A stretch of 64,000 nucleotides of DNA from Rossellomorea sp. BNER (GTDB taxonomy: Bacteria > Bacillota > Bacilli > Bacillales > Bacillaceae_B): positions 186,001-250,000 of the forward strand of contig JANAVG010000002.1 in assembly GCA_024213275.1 (NCBI GenBank). Direction: 5' to 3'. Each line of letters opens with the position of its first letter. The stretch's first letter is position 1. The position numbers and the translations under genes are program-made. Positions 26,441 to 36,217 of the stretch are shown in pieces. The notes under the pieces were generated by a model. It was not told the DNA's origin. It did no database searches and worked only from the letters and a program-made list of their open reading frames with translations.

Positions 26441-27415
26441 CTAATTCTTGAAAATATCGGCTAATTCCTTTACATCGCATGTTTCTGATAATGCAACTAA
26501 CAATTTAATTCTTGCCTTTTGTCCGTTTAATCCATTTGAGAAAATAACTCCAATGTCCTTTAAGTGTTTTCCACCACCACTATACCCATAGACATCTTGA
26601 GCTATTCCGTTAAAGCATCTTGATACAAGCACAACGGGTATATTTGCACTTACTAAGGCTTCAATTCCTTCCACCGCTTGAGGAGGGAGATTCCCTTGAC
26701 CAAGGGCTTCGATCACAATTCCATCGTATTGAAGATTTTTAATCGCAAAAAGTAATCCTGAGTCCATTCCTGCATATGCTTTAATTAATGTCACTCTTTT
26801 AGTTAGATCTTTTACAACATAATTTTCTTTACTTATGGGGTGGTGATGAAATGAGATACCTCTTTTTGTCACTATTCCAATAGGGCCATATTGTGGACTT
26901 TGAAAAGTCGAAACATTGCTAGTATGGGTTTTTGTCACATTTTTAGCTGAATGAATTTCATCATTTAGTACTACGAGCACCCCTTTGTTTTTGGAGACCT
27001 CATCACTTGCTACTCTTACTGAAGAGATCAGATTATAGAGTCCGTCCGAACCAATTTCATTGCTTGAGCGCATTGCACCAGTGACAACAATTGAAATTGG
27101 TAGGGTTACGGTTAAGTCTAAAAAGTAAGCTGTTTCTTCTAGCGTATCGGTTCCATGTGTAATCACTACCCCATCATATTTTGATTTATTATATGCTTCT
27201 TCGATAGTATTTTTAAGTTGAAGCATATGACTAGGTGTAATATGTGGTGAAGGTAGATGAAATACCTCTTGTACAGTTATATCTGCTAGTTCACTAATAG
27301 CGGCTGTTTCTTTTGATAATGGGTTTAATTCCCCTGGACTTACTGATCCAGTGCTTTTATCTTCCGTCATGGAAATCGTTCCACCCGTGTGTATTAGTAA
27401 AATTTTTGTCTTCAT
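26441..27415 (-). CDS. ansA: Asparaginase
   Basis: Hydrolyses L-asparagine to aspartate and ammonia. Both catalytic threonine regions are present: HTGGTIS near the N-terminus and THGTDTLEETA near residue 84. There is no signal peptide, so it is cytoplasmic. The ATG at 27413-27415 follows GGGGGA; the frame is open six codons further upstream without support. 324 residues, normal for the family. It is convergent with ypdA, with the F1 repeat between them. Confidence 0.9.
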   Translation of the reverse strand: MKTKILLIHTGGTISMTEDKSTGSVSPGELNPLSKETAAISELADITVQEVFHLPSPHITPSHMLQLKNTIEEAYNKSKYDGVVITHGTDTLEETAYFLDLTVTLPISIVVTGAMRSSNEIGSDGLYNLISSVRVASDEVSKNKGVLVVLNDEIHSAKNVTKTHTSNVSTFQSPQYGPIGIVTKRGISFHHHPISKENYVVKDLTKRVTLIKAYAGMDSGLLFAIKNLQYDGIVIEALGQGNLPPQAVEGIEALVSANIPVVLVSRCFNGIAQDVYGYSGGGKHLKDIGVIFSNGLNGQKARIKLLVALSETCDVKELADIFKN

Positions 27416-27516
27416 GATTATTCCCCCATTCATTTATTGTAAGAAAGAAAACTTATATTTCCATTATCTCATATACATGATACGATTAAGAAAACAGAAA
27501 GAAAAGAGGACTTTGT

Positions 27517-28203
27517 ATGCTGGTGATTTTATCAGCTGGAATAGCTCCTGGTTTAGCGCTATTAAGTTACTTTTATTTACGGGACCAATATGATGCTGAA
27601 CCAGTTACATTAGTATTTAAAACATTTATATATGGTGCACTTTTAACATTTCCAATCATGTTTATTCAATATGTCCTAGCAGCAGAAGGGCTTACAAACA
27701 GCAATTGGATGGACGCTTATTTTTCCTCGGGACTTTTAGAAGAGTTCTTCAAGTGGTTTATTCTTTACTTTGCTATCTTTCAACATATAGACTTTAATGA
27801 ACCATATGATGGCATTATATATGGTGCTAGTGTCTCCCTTGGTTTTGCTACAGTGGAAAATATTCTATATCTCATTGGAAATGGTGTAGAAATTGCCTTT
27901 GTTCGGGCATTATTACCGGTTTCTAGTCATGCATTATTCGGAGTTATTATGGGATATTATTTGGGAAAAGGAAAATTTTCACTGCATAATCATCATCTCC
28001 GTTGGCTGTGTCTGTCGTTAATTACACCGATTTTCCTGCATGGAACATACAATTACATTCTGCTTTCAGAGAGAAATTGGATTTATTATATGGTGCCATT
28101 CATGCTATTTCTATGGTGGTTAGGATTAAGAAAAGTAAAGCATGCACATAGACTAACGGAAAAGCATTATAAAAATCAAACAATTAAAAAGGAATTTATT
28201 TAA
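27517..28203 (+). CDS. prsW: Site-1 protease PrsW family
   Basis: Intramembrane protease; the B. subtilis enzyme makes the first cut in the anti-sigma factor RsiW. The motifs EEFFKW (EExxK, about residue 74), GFATVEN (about 109) and two later His (SSHALFG, FLHGTYN) are typical. The 228 residues have about seven membrane helices. It lies next to sleB as in B. subtilis (ypdC). Whether it acts on RsiX encoded here is unknown. Confidence 0.9.
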   Translation: MLVILSAGIAPGLALLSYFYLRDQYDAEPVTLVFKTFIYGALLTFPIMFIQYVLAAEGLTNSNWMDAYFSSGLLEEFFKWFILYFAIFQHIDFNEPYDGIIYGASVSLGFATVENILYLIGNGVEIAFVRALLPVSSHALFGVIMGYYLGKGKFSLHNHHLRWLCLSLITPIFLHGTYNYILLSERNWIYYMVPFMLFLWWLGLRKVKHAHRLTEKHYKNQTIKKEFI

Positions 28204-28329
28204 GAGACTGTCCCTAAACTAGGTGTCAGGAACCAGAACTTCCATATATAGGAGAAAATATCAAAATAACTTCTATTTATGGATGATCATAGTGGTTCCG
28301 CCCCCTTTGGGAAAGCCTCTTTTTTTTAT
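28204..28329 (+). repeat. F1 palindromic repeat after prsW
   Basis: It begins on the base after the prsW stop. AGAGACTGTCCC pairs with GGGAAAGCCTCT, with mismatches, followed by eight T. Inner GGTGTCAGGAACCA and TGGTTCCGCCCCC, and the central CATATATAGGAG and CTTCTATTTATG blocks, correspond. A diverged family member that keeps terminator shape. Confidence 0.75.
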
Positions 28330-28429
28330 GCGGTTTTTTAAAATCCTTAAATCTAATTGAATGCATAAAATGGATTCTTCTACAAAAACTACACTTAATG
28401 TTAATACAAGATTTGGAGGTAAAGGCATT

Positions 28430-29284
28430 ATGAAAAATCGCATCAAGTTGATAACAACCTTAGTAATCATGGTGCTGATATTGTCACTTGTATCCCTTTC
28501 TGGAAGTCAACATCCTGCAGATGCATTTTCAAATCAGGTCATTCAAAAAGGAGCTACAGGAGACGATGTCATAGAGTTACAATCACGCCTGCAGTACATC
28601 GGTTATTACAATGGAGAAATCGATGGAGTTTTTGGTTGGGGAACTTACTGGGCCGTCCGAAATTTTCAATATGAATATGGTCTCAAAATTGATGGTCTTG
28701 TTGGTGAAAAGACAAAACAAAAGCTCACGAATGCATCAAAATATAACAAGCAATTTGTTAAAGAACAGATTAGAAAAGGAAAAGAATTTTCCCACTACGG
28801 TGGAACCGATCTTCAAAAACAAACTGAAGGTGGAGGAAAGAAGGGGGCAACTGACGAAGGCGGAGGTGGTACAGCCAAACCAGCGCCACAGCCGGAGAAA
28901 TCAACTGCTGTCAATACACCTGAAGGATATTCACAAAATGATATTCAATTAATGGCCAATGCAGTATATGGAGAGGCTCGAGGTGAGCCATATGAAGGCC
29001 AAGTTGCGGTTGCAGCTGTTATTATAAACCGAATCGATAGTCCATCGTTCCCGAATACAGCAGCAGGGGTTATCTTTGAACCGGGGGCATTTACTGCAGT
29101 AGCAGATGGGCAAATTTGGTTAACTCCAAACGAACAAGCCAAAAAAGCTGTGTTGGATGCAATAAATGGATGGGATCCGACTGGAAATGCAATATACTAT
29201 TTTAATCCGATTACGGCTACAAGTGATTGGATTTGGTCAAGACCTCAAATAAAACAAATTGGCAAGCACATATTCTGTAAATAA
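28430..29284 (+). CDS. sleB: Spore cortex-lytic enzyme SleB
   Basis: Lytic transglycosylase that degrades spore cortex peptidoglycan during germination. Signal peptide (about 1-34), a peptidoglycan-binding domain (about 37-92, GATGDDVIELQSRLQYIGYY), a Gly/Lys linker and the hydrolase domain (about 165-284) with the catalytic-Glu motif YGEARGEP. The ATG at 28430 follows GGAGGT; the frame opens earlier at 28361 without a ribosome-binding site. 284 residues against 305 in B. subtilis. Operon with ypeB, 13 bases apart. Confidence 0.95.
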   Translation: MKNRIKLITTLVIMVLILSLVSLSGSQHPADAFSNQVIQKGATGDDVIELQSRLQYIGYYNGEIDGVFGWGTYWAVRNFQYEYGLKIDGLVGEKTKQKLTNASKYNKQFVKEQIRKGKEFSHYGGTDLQKQTEGGGKKGATDEGGGGTAKPAPQPEKSTAVNTPEGYSQNDIQLMANAVYGEARGEPYEGQVAVAAVIINRIDSPSFPNTAAGVIFEPGAFTAVADGQIWLTPNEQAKKAVLDAINGWDPTGNAIYYFNPITATSDWIWSRPQIKQIGKHIFCK

Positions 29285-29297
29285 AGAGGTGATTTAA

Positions 29298-30644
29298 ATG
29301 ATTCGAGGAATACTTATAACGGTTTTAGTCATTGGTATTGCTGGAACAGCTTTTTGGGGCTATCAAGAACATCAGGAAAAAAACGCCATTTTAATTAGTG
29401 CTGAAAACAACTATCAACGTGCATTTCATGAACTAACCTATCAAATTGATTTGTTACACGATAAAATTGGAACCACCTTAGCAATGAATTCTAGGAAATC
29501 TTTATCTCCAGCTCTGGCAGATGTATGGAGACTAACCTCTCAAGCACATAGTGATGTAGGTCAGCTTCCTTTAACATTACTTCCATTTAATAAAACAGAA
29601 GAGTTCCTCTCTCAAATTGGGGATTTTAGTTATCGTGTAGCTGTTAGGGATTTAGATAAGAAGCCGTTAACAGAAGAGGAATATAAATCTTTAGAAAAGT
29701 TATATAAAGAAAGCGCTGATATTCAGGGTGAACTTCGAAAAGTCCAACATCTTGTTATGGAGAACAACCTAAGATGGATGGATGTCGAGATGGCTTTGGC
29801 AACTGGTAAAGAAAATGCAGATAATACCATTATTGATGGATTTAAAACAGTTGAAAAAACGATTGAAGGATATGGTGAAGCGAATTTCGGAGGACCTGCG
29901 TTTGTGGATTCTCAGAAAAAAGATGAGAATTTCCAAAACATTCAAGGTGAAAAAATATCTAAAAAAGATGCCGTGAACATCTTAAAAAAATTCACTGGAA
30001 TTAAAGAAGTAAAAGACGTCGAAGTGGCTGAGAACGGGAAAGGTTCAAATTTTGGTTTTTACAGTGTCTCTATTAATAACCGAAATATTGAGGCGAGTAT
30101 GGATGTCACGAAAAAAGGCGGATATCCAATATGGTATATCCTAAACCGTGATGTAAAAGAAAAAAATATTAGTTTAAATGAAGCAGCGGATAAAGCGTCG
30201 CAGTTTTTGAAAAATAATCAATTTCAGGATTTAGAAATGTTTGAAAGTACACAATATGATCATATAGGAGTATTTACTTATGTGACGTTAGTCGATGGAG
30301 TAAGGGTTTACCCTGATTCAATAAAAATTAAAGTAGCACTGGATAATGGACAAATCATCGGATTTGCAGCAGAAGAATATCTTCTTCACAATCAAAAACG
30401 GGATATTCCTAAACCTTCTATTAGTAAGGAAGAAGCAAAGGAAGCGATTAATCCAAATTTAAAGGTAATGGAAGACAGATTGGCCGTCATCGTCAACGAT
30501 TTAAATGAAGAGGTACTAGTATTTGAGTTCATGGGAATGCTCGGTGATGACACATATAGGATCTTTATTAATGCAAAGACTGGCGAAGAAGAAAAAGTAG
30601 AGAAATTACAAAATGCGGAACCTATATATGATGAAGTGGTTTAA
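29298..30644 (+). CDS. ypeB: Germination protein YpeB
   Basis: Needed to place and stabilise SleB in the spore. An N-terminal membrane helix (about 4-20) is followed by a helical domain and repeated PepSY-like domains in the C-terminal half (for example ISKKDAVNILKKFTG, SLNEAADKASQFL and ISKEEAKEAINPN). 448 residues, as in B. subtilis. The ribosome-binding site is AGAGGTGA. Cotranscribed with sleB. Confidence 0.95.
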   Translation: MIRGILITVLVIGIAGTAFWGYQEHQEKNAILISAENNYQRAFHELTYQIDLLHDKIGTTLAMNSRKSLSPALADVWRLTSQAHSDVGQLPLTLLPFNKTEEFLSQIGDFSYRVAVRDLDKKPLTEEEYKSLEKLYKESADIQGELRKVQHLVMENNLRWMDVEMALATGKENADNTIIDGFKTVEKTIEGYGEANFGGPAFVDSQKKDENFQNIQGEKISKKDAVNILKKFTGIKEVKDVEVAENGKGSNFGFYSVSINNRNIEASMDVTKKGGYPIWYILNRDVKEKNISLNEAADKASQFLKNNQFQDLEMFESTQYDHIGVFTYVTLVDGVRVYPDSIKIKVALDNGQIIGFAAEEYLLHNQKRDIPKPSISKEEAKEAINPNLKVMEDRLAVIVNDLNEEVLVFEFMGMLGDDTYRIFINAKTGEEEKVEKLQNAEPIYDEVV

Positions 30645-30648
30645 AAAG

Positions 30649-30670
30649 GAGGGCTAAAGGCCCTCTTTTT
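30649..30670 (+). terminator. Terminator after ypeB
   Basis: GAGGGC pairs with GCCCTC around TAAAG, then five T. The 210 bases that follow before ypfA hold no clear feature beyond a possible -10 (TATAGT at 30840). Confidence 0.85.
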
Positions 30671-30884
30671 ATTTGTTAAAATCCTCATTAATTTTTGATT
30701 ATTGATTTCAAACGAAAACTGGGCAGGCTTCTTGAGCTCAGTTATTTTAAGAATTGGGTTACAGGGTAGAAACGACGAAAAATGATGGAAAAAATATCCG
30801 GAAGTATGGTCTGAATGGCATGTTCGTGACATAATAGAATATAGTGTTTTATTACTAAGGGATAAAAAATGGGAAGTGGAAAAT

Positions 30885-31522
30885 ATGATAAAAATAGGAT
30901 CAGTACTGACCCTTGAATCAATTGTTAAATCAAATAAAGATAAATATAAATGCAAGCTTGTGGAATTAGAAGGGGAAAGATTTTTTATCGATTACCCTAT
31001 ACATATGAAAACAGAAAAAACAGTTTTTTTGTTAAATAAAACACGATTAAAAGTAAGCTTTGTCTACAATGACAAAACGGCTTATTTCTTTGAAACAGAA
31101 GTAGTGGGACGCGTTAAGAAAAAAATCCCTATGATAGAACTGCATTTTCCAGGCGAACAAGAATTAGTAAAGATTCAAAGAAGACAGTTTGTTCGTGTTG
31201 AAACGGCTATTGATGCTTGTGTGATCGCTGAAAAAGGAAAAATCCCCACTATCACAGACGATATCAGTGCAGGTGGTTGTACAGTAATTCTTCGTGAAAA
31301 TGAGACCTTTGATATGGAAGAGGATGTACGGGTTTTATTAGTTGTACCACTGAATATCACTATTTAGAGGTAAGTGGGAAGGTCGTTAGGATTTGGGAGA
31401 AAGAGTCTAAAAGGTTGGCGTCGATTGAATTTTTGGATTTGTCTGAAACCTATCGCCGAATCATTTTACGATTATGTTTTGATAGACAAAGAATGTTAAA
31501 GAAAAAAGGGTTGATTGAATAA
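30885..31522 (+). pseudogene. ypfA: ypfA, PilZ-domain c-di-GMP receptor, frameshifted
   Basis: YpfA (DgrA) of B. subtilis is a YcgR-like receptor that slows flagellar motility when it binds c-di-GMP. Here the N-terminal YcgR-type domain and the start of the PilZ domain are intact, with both ligand motifs RQFVR and DISAGG. The reading frame then stops at 31365-31367. From about 31358 another frame continues the PilZ domain (HYLEVSGKVVRIWEKESKR and on) to a stop at 31520-31522. One missing base near 31353-31355, such as an A lost from an AAA codon, explains it. The full length would be about 212 residues, near the 217 of B. subtilis. GTG 30876 is an alternative start. Confidence 0.85.
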
Positions 31523-31540
31523 GATTGTTTATTATGGCAC

Positions 31541-31568
31541 ATACTTTTTCTGAAAAAGTATAAATTTT
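31541..31568. terminator. Hairpin after ypfA
   Basis: ATACTTTTT pairs perfectly with AAAAAGTAT around CTG, followed by AAATTTTT. A probable weak terminator of ypfA. Confidence 0.6.
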
Positions 31569-31662
31569 TGAGGTCAATACTGGATAGGGAATTTATCGGA
31601 ATAGTCTGGTCAGTTAGCCGCTCCCATTGTTTTGCAATGTAGTTGAAGTCCTCTTGGTTCAT

Positions 31663-31821
31663 GACTAGCTTATGCCAGAAGATAGGGGCGAGATAAGTCA
31701 GCCACCAATGAAGGGAAAAGGCAAGGCACCTCTTTCTTTGTGACTTGCCTTATGAAAAGGCGCCCTTTCTAGGTGACTCGTCTTATGCTTGTCAGGCCTG
31801 TTCAAGGCGCTTCCGCTTTTC
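31663..31821. repeat. F2 repeat copy between ypfA and ypfB
   Basis: The right part, from GGTGACTCGTCTTATGCTTG to AAGGCGCTTCCGCTTTTC, is nearly identical to the 125-bp array units. The left part is rearranged, with a second AAGGGAAAAGGC and TGACTTGCCTTATG segment. It ends 22 bases before ypfB, so it is in the ypfB leader. Confidence 0.8.
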
Positions 31822-31843
31822 TATTAGAAAGGATTGAGAAGGA

Positions 31844-32023
31844 ATGAGGAAAATTGAACGTTGGATCATTAAATTGATTATTATTCAAACTTTATTACTA
31901 ATTTTTGCGCAAACTTTTTTTCACCAGCTTGATTATTTACCCCAATGGCAAAAAGTTGTATTTTACGAAGGTGTTAATGAAATGTCCCATAGCGAAATTG
32001 TTGAAACATTAAATGGTCGTTAA
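31844..32023 (+). CDS. ypfB: YpfB, small membrane-anchored protein (DUF5359 type)
   Basis: A 59-residue gene. The protein starts MRKIERWIIKLIIIQTLLL, with one membrane helix (about 8-24), and ends in a short polar domain (YEGVNEMSHSEIVETLNGR). The size and position between ypfA and cmk match B. subtilis YpfB (58). The ATG follows GAGAAGGA. The function is unknown. Confidence 0.8.
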   Translation: MRKIERWIIKLIIIQTLLLIFAQTFFHQLDYLPQWQKVVFYEGVNEMSHSEIVETLNGR

Positions 32024-32028
32024 TCTAA

Positions 32029-32119
32029 GGCCCATCGAATGATTAGAAAATATCCAAATCCAAATAAAAGCAATTGGCTTGATTCGGATTTGGAAATCTA
32101 ATGTTCTGATGGGTCTTTT
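32029..32119 (+). terminator. Long hairpin terminator after ypfB
   Basis: GGCCCATC (from 32029) pairs with GATGGGTC (32108-32115), then TTTT. Within it GATTAGA pairs with TCTAAT and TCCAAATCC with GGATTTGGA. It resembles F1 in shape but shares no sequence with it. Confidence 0.8.
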
Positions 32120-32313
32120 CTGTTGTTTATATTCTATTGAGATCTTCTTTCATTCCTAGAAACTTCTAATAAAAAACCGTTAGTAGGTAATGTTAGTAAC
32201 GAATCACTATTACATAATCAAATAAGAATTTTAAACCGTATGATTCCTGTTTTTGTGTTAAAATAAACGAGAATCTTAAGCAACTATAGTCTATAAGTAG
32301 GTGGAAAGAATTA

Positions 32314-32988
32314 ATGAAAACTCAAATTAGAATTGCGATTGATGGACCTGCAGCAGCCGGGAAAAGTACGGTAGCAAAAATTGTAGCAGAAAAATTGTCA
32401 TACGTTTATATTGATACTGGAGCAATGTATCGCTCAATCACATATAAAGCATTACAGCATAATGTTCCATTGCATAATGAAAATGAAATGGCAAAGTTAT
32501 TATTGCAAACAGATATTCAGTTGAAGCCTGGTGAAGAAGGTCAACTTGTTTATATGGACGGAAACAATGTGTCAAAAGAAATTCGCTTAAATGATGTAAC
32601 AAATTCGGTATCGATTGTCGCAAAGCATGGTCTTGTACGAGAAGAAATGGTTAAAAGACAAAAGCAGTTGGCTAGTCTTGGAGGAGTGGTCATGGATGGG
32701 AGAGACATTGGGACCCATGTTATTCCAGATGCAGAAGTTAAAGTATTTTTGTTAGCAAGTGTAGAAGAGAGGGCTATTCGTCGATATGATGAAAATATTG
32801 CAAAAGGAATCCCATCAAATATGGATCAATTAAAAAAAGAGATCGCTCAGCGTGACAAGCTAGACTCTGAACGAGAAGTAGCCCCTTTGAGAAAAGCAGA
32901 TGATGCGATAGAGATTGATACGACCTCAATTTCCATTCATGGTGTCGTCGATCAAATAATGAAGTTGGCATTGGAAAGGGTTGGCTAG
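32314..32988 (+). CDS. cmk: Cytidylate kinase
   Basis: Phosphorylates CMP and dCMP with ATP in the cytoplasm. The P-loop [12 protein letters not shown] (residues 10-21), the substrate motif DTGAMYRS and the [10 protein letters not shown] region are intact. 224 residues as in B. subtilis. The ribosome-binding site is AGGTGG. It is followed 2 bases later by plsC. Confidence 0.95.
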   Translation: MKTQIRIAIDGPAAAGKSTVAKIVAEKLSYVYIDTGAMYRSITYKALQHNVPLHNENEMAKLLLQTDIQLKPGEEGQLVYMDGNNVSKEIRLNDVTNSVSIVAKHGLVREEMVKRQKQLASLGGVVMDGRDIGTHVIPDAEVKVFLLASVEERAIRRYDENIAKGIPSNMDQLKKEIAQRDKLDSEREVAPLRKADDAIEIDTTSISIHGVVDQIMKLALERVG

Positions 32989-32990
32989 TC

Positions 32991-33572
32991 ATGACGTTTT
33001 ATACATTTGCTAGAGGTGTTGTTAAAATTGTATTAAGTCCTTTATATCGAATTGAAGTATCAGGGCTAGAACATTTTCCAAAAGATGGGGGAGTACTGCT
33101 GTGTACTAATCACATTGACAATCTTGACCCGCCAGTTGTTGGGATTACTGCCCCAAGACCTGTGTCCTTTATGGCTAAAGCAGAATTGTTTAATGTTCCT
33201 ATTTTGGGGAATATAGTTAAAAACGTAAGAGCTTTTCCTGTTAAAAGAGGATTGAGTGACCGTGAGGCATTACGCAATGGATTAAAGCTTTTAAAGGAAG
33301 GGAATGTTCTCGGACTGTTTCCAGAAGGGACCAGAAGTAAGACTGGTGAACTTACTAAGGGCCTTTCGGGTGCAGGATTCTTTGCGCTTAGATCAAATGC
33401 TTACGTCGTCCCTTGTGCGATTATTGGCCCCTATAAACCTTTCAAAAAACTGAAGGTAGTTTATGGAAAACCAGTGCCGATGGAAGAATTACGTTTAAAA
33501 AAGGTAAGTGCAGAAGAAGCAACTGCGGTTATCATGTCCCATATTCAAAGTCTAATTGATAAACATAAATAA
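32991..33572 (+). CDS. plsC: 1-acyl-sn-glycerol-3-phosphate acyltransferase
   Basis: Makes phosphatidic acid by acylating lysophosphatidic acid at the membrane. The catalytic NHIDNLD motif (NHx4D, about residue 36) and FPEGTRSK (about 110) are present. 193 residues, typical of short bacterial PlsC. It lies directly after cmk, an arrangement common in Bacillaceae but not in B. subtilis. AGGGTTGG serves as a weak ribosome-binding site. Confidence 0.92.
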   Translation: MTFYTFARGVVKIVLSPLYRIEVSGLEHFPKDGGVLLCTNHIDNLDPPVVGITAPRPVSFMAKAELFNVPILGNIVKNVRAFPVKRGLSDREALRNGLKLLKEGNVLGLFPEGTRSKTGELTKGLSGAGFFALRSNAYVVPCAIIGPYKPFKKLKVVYGKPVPMEELRLKKVSAEEATAVIMSHIQSLIDKHK

Positions 33573-33700
33573 GTGTTTCTTGCTTGACAAATAGCAGTAT
33601 TTATTAGAAGTTAGTAGAAAGAATATTTTTAGAAAAGTGTGATTATATTCACATGGTGTTTGAATATTCAAGAGCAGTCATGGATTAAGGAGGAGTACAT

Positions 33701-34840
33701 ATGGTAGAAGACATGAATCAAGTAGAAGTGAAAAACCTTGAAGTAGGAGAAAAGGTTAAGGGAACTGTTACAAAAGTAGAAGAAAAGCAAGTCCTAGTAA
33801 ATGTGGAAGGCAGTAAAGTGGATGGAATTATTCCAATCAGCGAATTATCAAGCCTGCACATTGAGAAAGCTTCTGATGTAGTCAATGAAAACGATGTACT
33901 TGAATTAATCGTAACTAAAGTAGAAGATGAACTTCTTGTACTTTCAAAACGTAAAGTAGATGCAGAAAAAGCTTGGGATGAAATGAAGAATCGTTTCGAA
34001 TCAGGTGAAGTTTTTGAAGCTGAAGTAAAAGATGTAGTAAAAGGCGGATTAGTGGTTGATTTAGGGGTTCGCGGATTTGTTCCTGCATCTCTTGTTGAAG
34101 AACACTATGTAGAAGACTTTAGTGATTATAAAGGGAAAATGATTACCTTTAAAATCGTAGAATTAGATCAAGAAAAAAATCGTTTAATCTTATCCCACCG
34201 TGCTGTTGTCGAGGCTGAGAAAGAAGAGAAAAAGAAACAAGTCCTCGATCAAGTTGAATCAGGTGCTGTTTTAGATGGTACGGTTCAACGTATTACGGAT
34301 TTCGGTGCTTTTGTTGATATTGGAGGTGTAGACGGATTAGTTCATATCTCACAATTATCACATGAACATGTTGAAAAACCTACAGATGTAGTTTCAGAAG
34401 GTCAAGAAGTTAAGGTTAAAGTATTATCCGTAGACCGTGATAATGAGAGAATCTCACTTTCAATTAAAGAAACATTGCCTGGACCATGGACGGACATTTC
34501 TGGAAAAGCACCTAAAGGAACCACTCTTGAAGGGGTGGTAAAACGACTAGTATCCTATGGTGCATTTGTAGAAGTATTCCCAGGCGTTGAAGGGTTAGTT
34601 CATATTTCTCAAATTTCACACAAGCATATTGGCACTCCTCATGAAGTTCTACAAGAAGGTCAAACAGTGAAAGTAAAAGTGTTAGATGTAAATGAAAAAG
34701 ATCAACGCCTTTCTTTAAGTATTAAAGATTTGGAAGAGAAACACTCTTACTCAGTTGAAGACTATGAAATGCCAGAAGAGAATACTGGATTTCAGTTAGG
34801 TGATATGATTGGTGATAAATTAAAAAACTTTAAAAAATAA
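33701..34840 (+). CDS. ypfD: S1 RNA-binding domain protein (ribosomal protein S1 homologue YpfD)
   Basis: RNA-binding protein with four S1 domains (about residues 14-85, 102-170, 185-255 and 270-342); the third and fourth have the classic [20 protein letters not shown] and VSYGAFVEV patterns. At 379 residues it is shorter than the six-domain E. coli S1, as is usual in Firmicutes. It is often annotated rpsA, but it is not an essential ribosome component in B. subtilis. Strong ribosome-binding site AAGGAGGAG. Confidence 0.93.
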   Translation: MVEDMNQVEVKNLEVGEKVKGTVTKVEEKQVLVNVEGSKVDGIIPISELSSLHIEKASDVVNENDVLELIVTKVEDELLVLSKRKVDAEKAWDEMKNRFESGEVFEAEVKDVVKGGLVVDLGVRGFVPASLVEEHYVEDFSDYKGKMITFKIVELDQEKNRLILSHRAVVEAEKEEKKKQVLDQVESGAVLDGTVQRITDFGAFVDIGGVDGLVHISQLSHEHVEKPTDVVSEGQEVKVKVLSVDRDNERISLSIKETLPGPWTDISGKAPKGTTLEGVVKRLVSYGAFVEVFPGVEGLVHISQISHKHIGTPHEVLQEGQTVKVKVLDVNEKDQRLSLSIKDLEEKHSYSVEDYEMPEENTGFQLGDMIGDKLKNFKK

Positions 34841-34851
34841 TGGTGATAAAC

Positions 34852-35913
34852 GTGACAAGAGCACAACGGAAAAAAGAACACATCAAATTAGCACTCTCAA
34901 CAGGTCAAAATCGCTCAACTGGATTTGATGATATTTCTTTTGTTCACCAAAGTCTACCTAACATTGCTTTAGAAGAAATCAATCTTCGAACAAAAATTGG
35001 CGAACTTTCATTAAGTTCGCCAATTTTTATCAATGCAATGACTGGAGGCGGCGGGTCAGCAACAGAATCAATCAATCGAGATTTGGCTATTGTAGCAAAA
35101 GAAACAGGATTAGCAATCGCGGTAGGTTCACAAATGTCTGCTATAAAGGACCCTACTGAGAAGGAAACCTATCAAATCGTCCGCAGGGAAAATCCTAATG
35201 GAGTAGTCTTTGGTAATATAGGCAGTGAGGCAACGGTAGAGCAGGCAGAAGAAGCAATTTCAATGATTGAAGCGAATGCACTACAAATTCATTTAAATGT
35301 CATTCAAGAATTGACAATGCCTGAGGGGGATCGCGACTTTAGGGATGCTTTAGAAAGAATTCAATTGATAACAGAAAGCGTTAATGTTCCTGTTATTGTG
35401 AAAGAAACTGGTTTTGGAATGAGCGCTGAGTCGGTCAGATTGCTTTCACAAGCAAAGCTGGGAGCAATTGATATCGGTGGGTTTGGCGGTACAAACTTCG
35501 CGAAAATAGAGAATAAACGTAGAAGTAGGATGCTTAGCTACTTTGATAAATGGGGAATTCCAACGGCTGCTTCGATCGTTGAAGCAAAATCTGTTGCGCC
35601 ACATATTCCGATTTTAGCTTCTGGTGGGATTCAAAACAGTTTAGATATTATAAAATCGTTGGCGCTAGGGGCTTCAGGAGCAGGTATGGCTGGGTATGTA
35701 TTGAAGCGTTTACAAAATGATGGTTTGGAAAAGACTATCCATGAAGTAAGGGAAATACATGAAGATATGAAATATCTATTATGTGCTTTAGGAAAAAAAT
35801 CACTTCAAGATATGGGAAGCGTTCCAATGGTGTTAACAGGTGAGTTATATCATTGGTTACAGGTAAGAGGGCTTAATCCTGAACGTTTTAGCGAAATAAA
35901 AAAATCAAAATAA
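34852..35913 (+). CDS. fni: Isopentenyl-diphosphate isomerase, type 2 (FMN-dependent)
   Basis: Interconverts IPP and DMAPP using FMN and NADPH, feeding menaquinone and undecaprenol synthesis. TIM-barrel motifs are visible: NAMTGGGG, VGSQMSAI, IGGFGGTNF and ASGGI. The start is probably GTG 34852 (MTRAQRKKEHI), which aligns with B. subtilis Fni and has GGTGA upstream. An ATG at 34840 overlaps the ypfD stop. 353 residues. Confidence 0.92.
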   Translation: MTRAQRKKEHIKLALSTGQNRSTGFDDISFVHQSLPNIALEEINLRTKIGELSLSSPIFINAMTGGGGSATESINRDLAIVAKETGLAIAVGSQMSAIKDPTEKETYQIVRRENPNGVVFGNIGSEATVEQAEEAISMIEANALQIHLNVIQELTMPEGDRDFRDALERIQLITESVNVPVIVKETGFGMSAESVRLLSQAKLGAIDIGGFGGTNFAKIENKRRSRMLSYFDKWGIPTAASIVEAKSVAPHIPILASGGIQNSLDIIKSLALGASGAGMAGYVLKRLQNDGLEKTIHEVREIHEDMKYLLCALGKKSLQDMGSVPMVLTGELYHWLQVRGLNPERFSEIKKSK

Positions 35914-35916
35914 ATA

Positions 35917-36079
35917 GGCTGTTTTCGAATAGATTGTTGCTTTTCGAAACAAGATTAGAAGCCTGTAAGTATTAAGGTTTCGGGGCATCTTTTCGTTAAA
36001 GCAATAAATGTTTCGACTAATATTGAATATTTAAGATGTTTATAATTGACCAAAAGCAACAAAGTTTACGAAAAGAGCC
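35917..36079. repeat. F3 inverted-end repeat, copy 3 (different interior)
   Basis: GGCTGTTTTCGAATAGATTG at the left and the complement of AAGTTTACGAAAAGAGCC at the right are the F3 ends, extended by GTTGCTTTT and AAAAGCAAC. The interior lacks the GC-rich cassette of copies 1 and 2. The flanks ATAAATA (left, including the fni stop) and ATAAAAA (right) match in 6 of 7 bases, like an old target-site duplication. Confidence 0.7.
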
Positions 36080-36083
36080 ATAA

Positions 36084-36121
36084 AAAAAGAGGTTGTCACG
36101 ATACAGTGACAGCCTCTTTTT
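36084..36121. terminator. Bidirectional terminator between fni and ypzI
   Basis: AAAAAGAGG (36084-36092) and CCTCTTTTT (36113-36121) pair, with inner TGTCAC and GTGACA. It is symmetrical, so it should work on both strands for the convergent fni and ypzI. Confidence 0.9.
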
Positions 36122-36217
36122 GATTGTTGTAAAGAAGTGAAAATAATTGTGCCGTTATGGAAAGTATCCAATTTTAACCTATGCTCAAGAAAATTTTTTA
36201 GTACTGGCCAAATTCTA

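Noticed and set aside
28358..28390. SigG promoter for sleB
   Set aside because: TGAATG is a possible -35, but no acceptable CATnnTA -10 lies 17-18 bases downstream.
31450..31662. 70-codon minus-strand frame with a protein-like N-terminus (MNQEDFNYIAKQWERL)
   Set aside because: No ribosome-binding site; the second half runs antisense into the frameshifted tail of ypfA. It could be a gene relic, but evidence is too thin.
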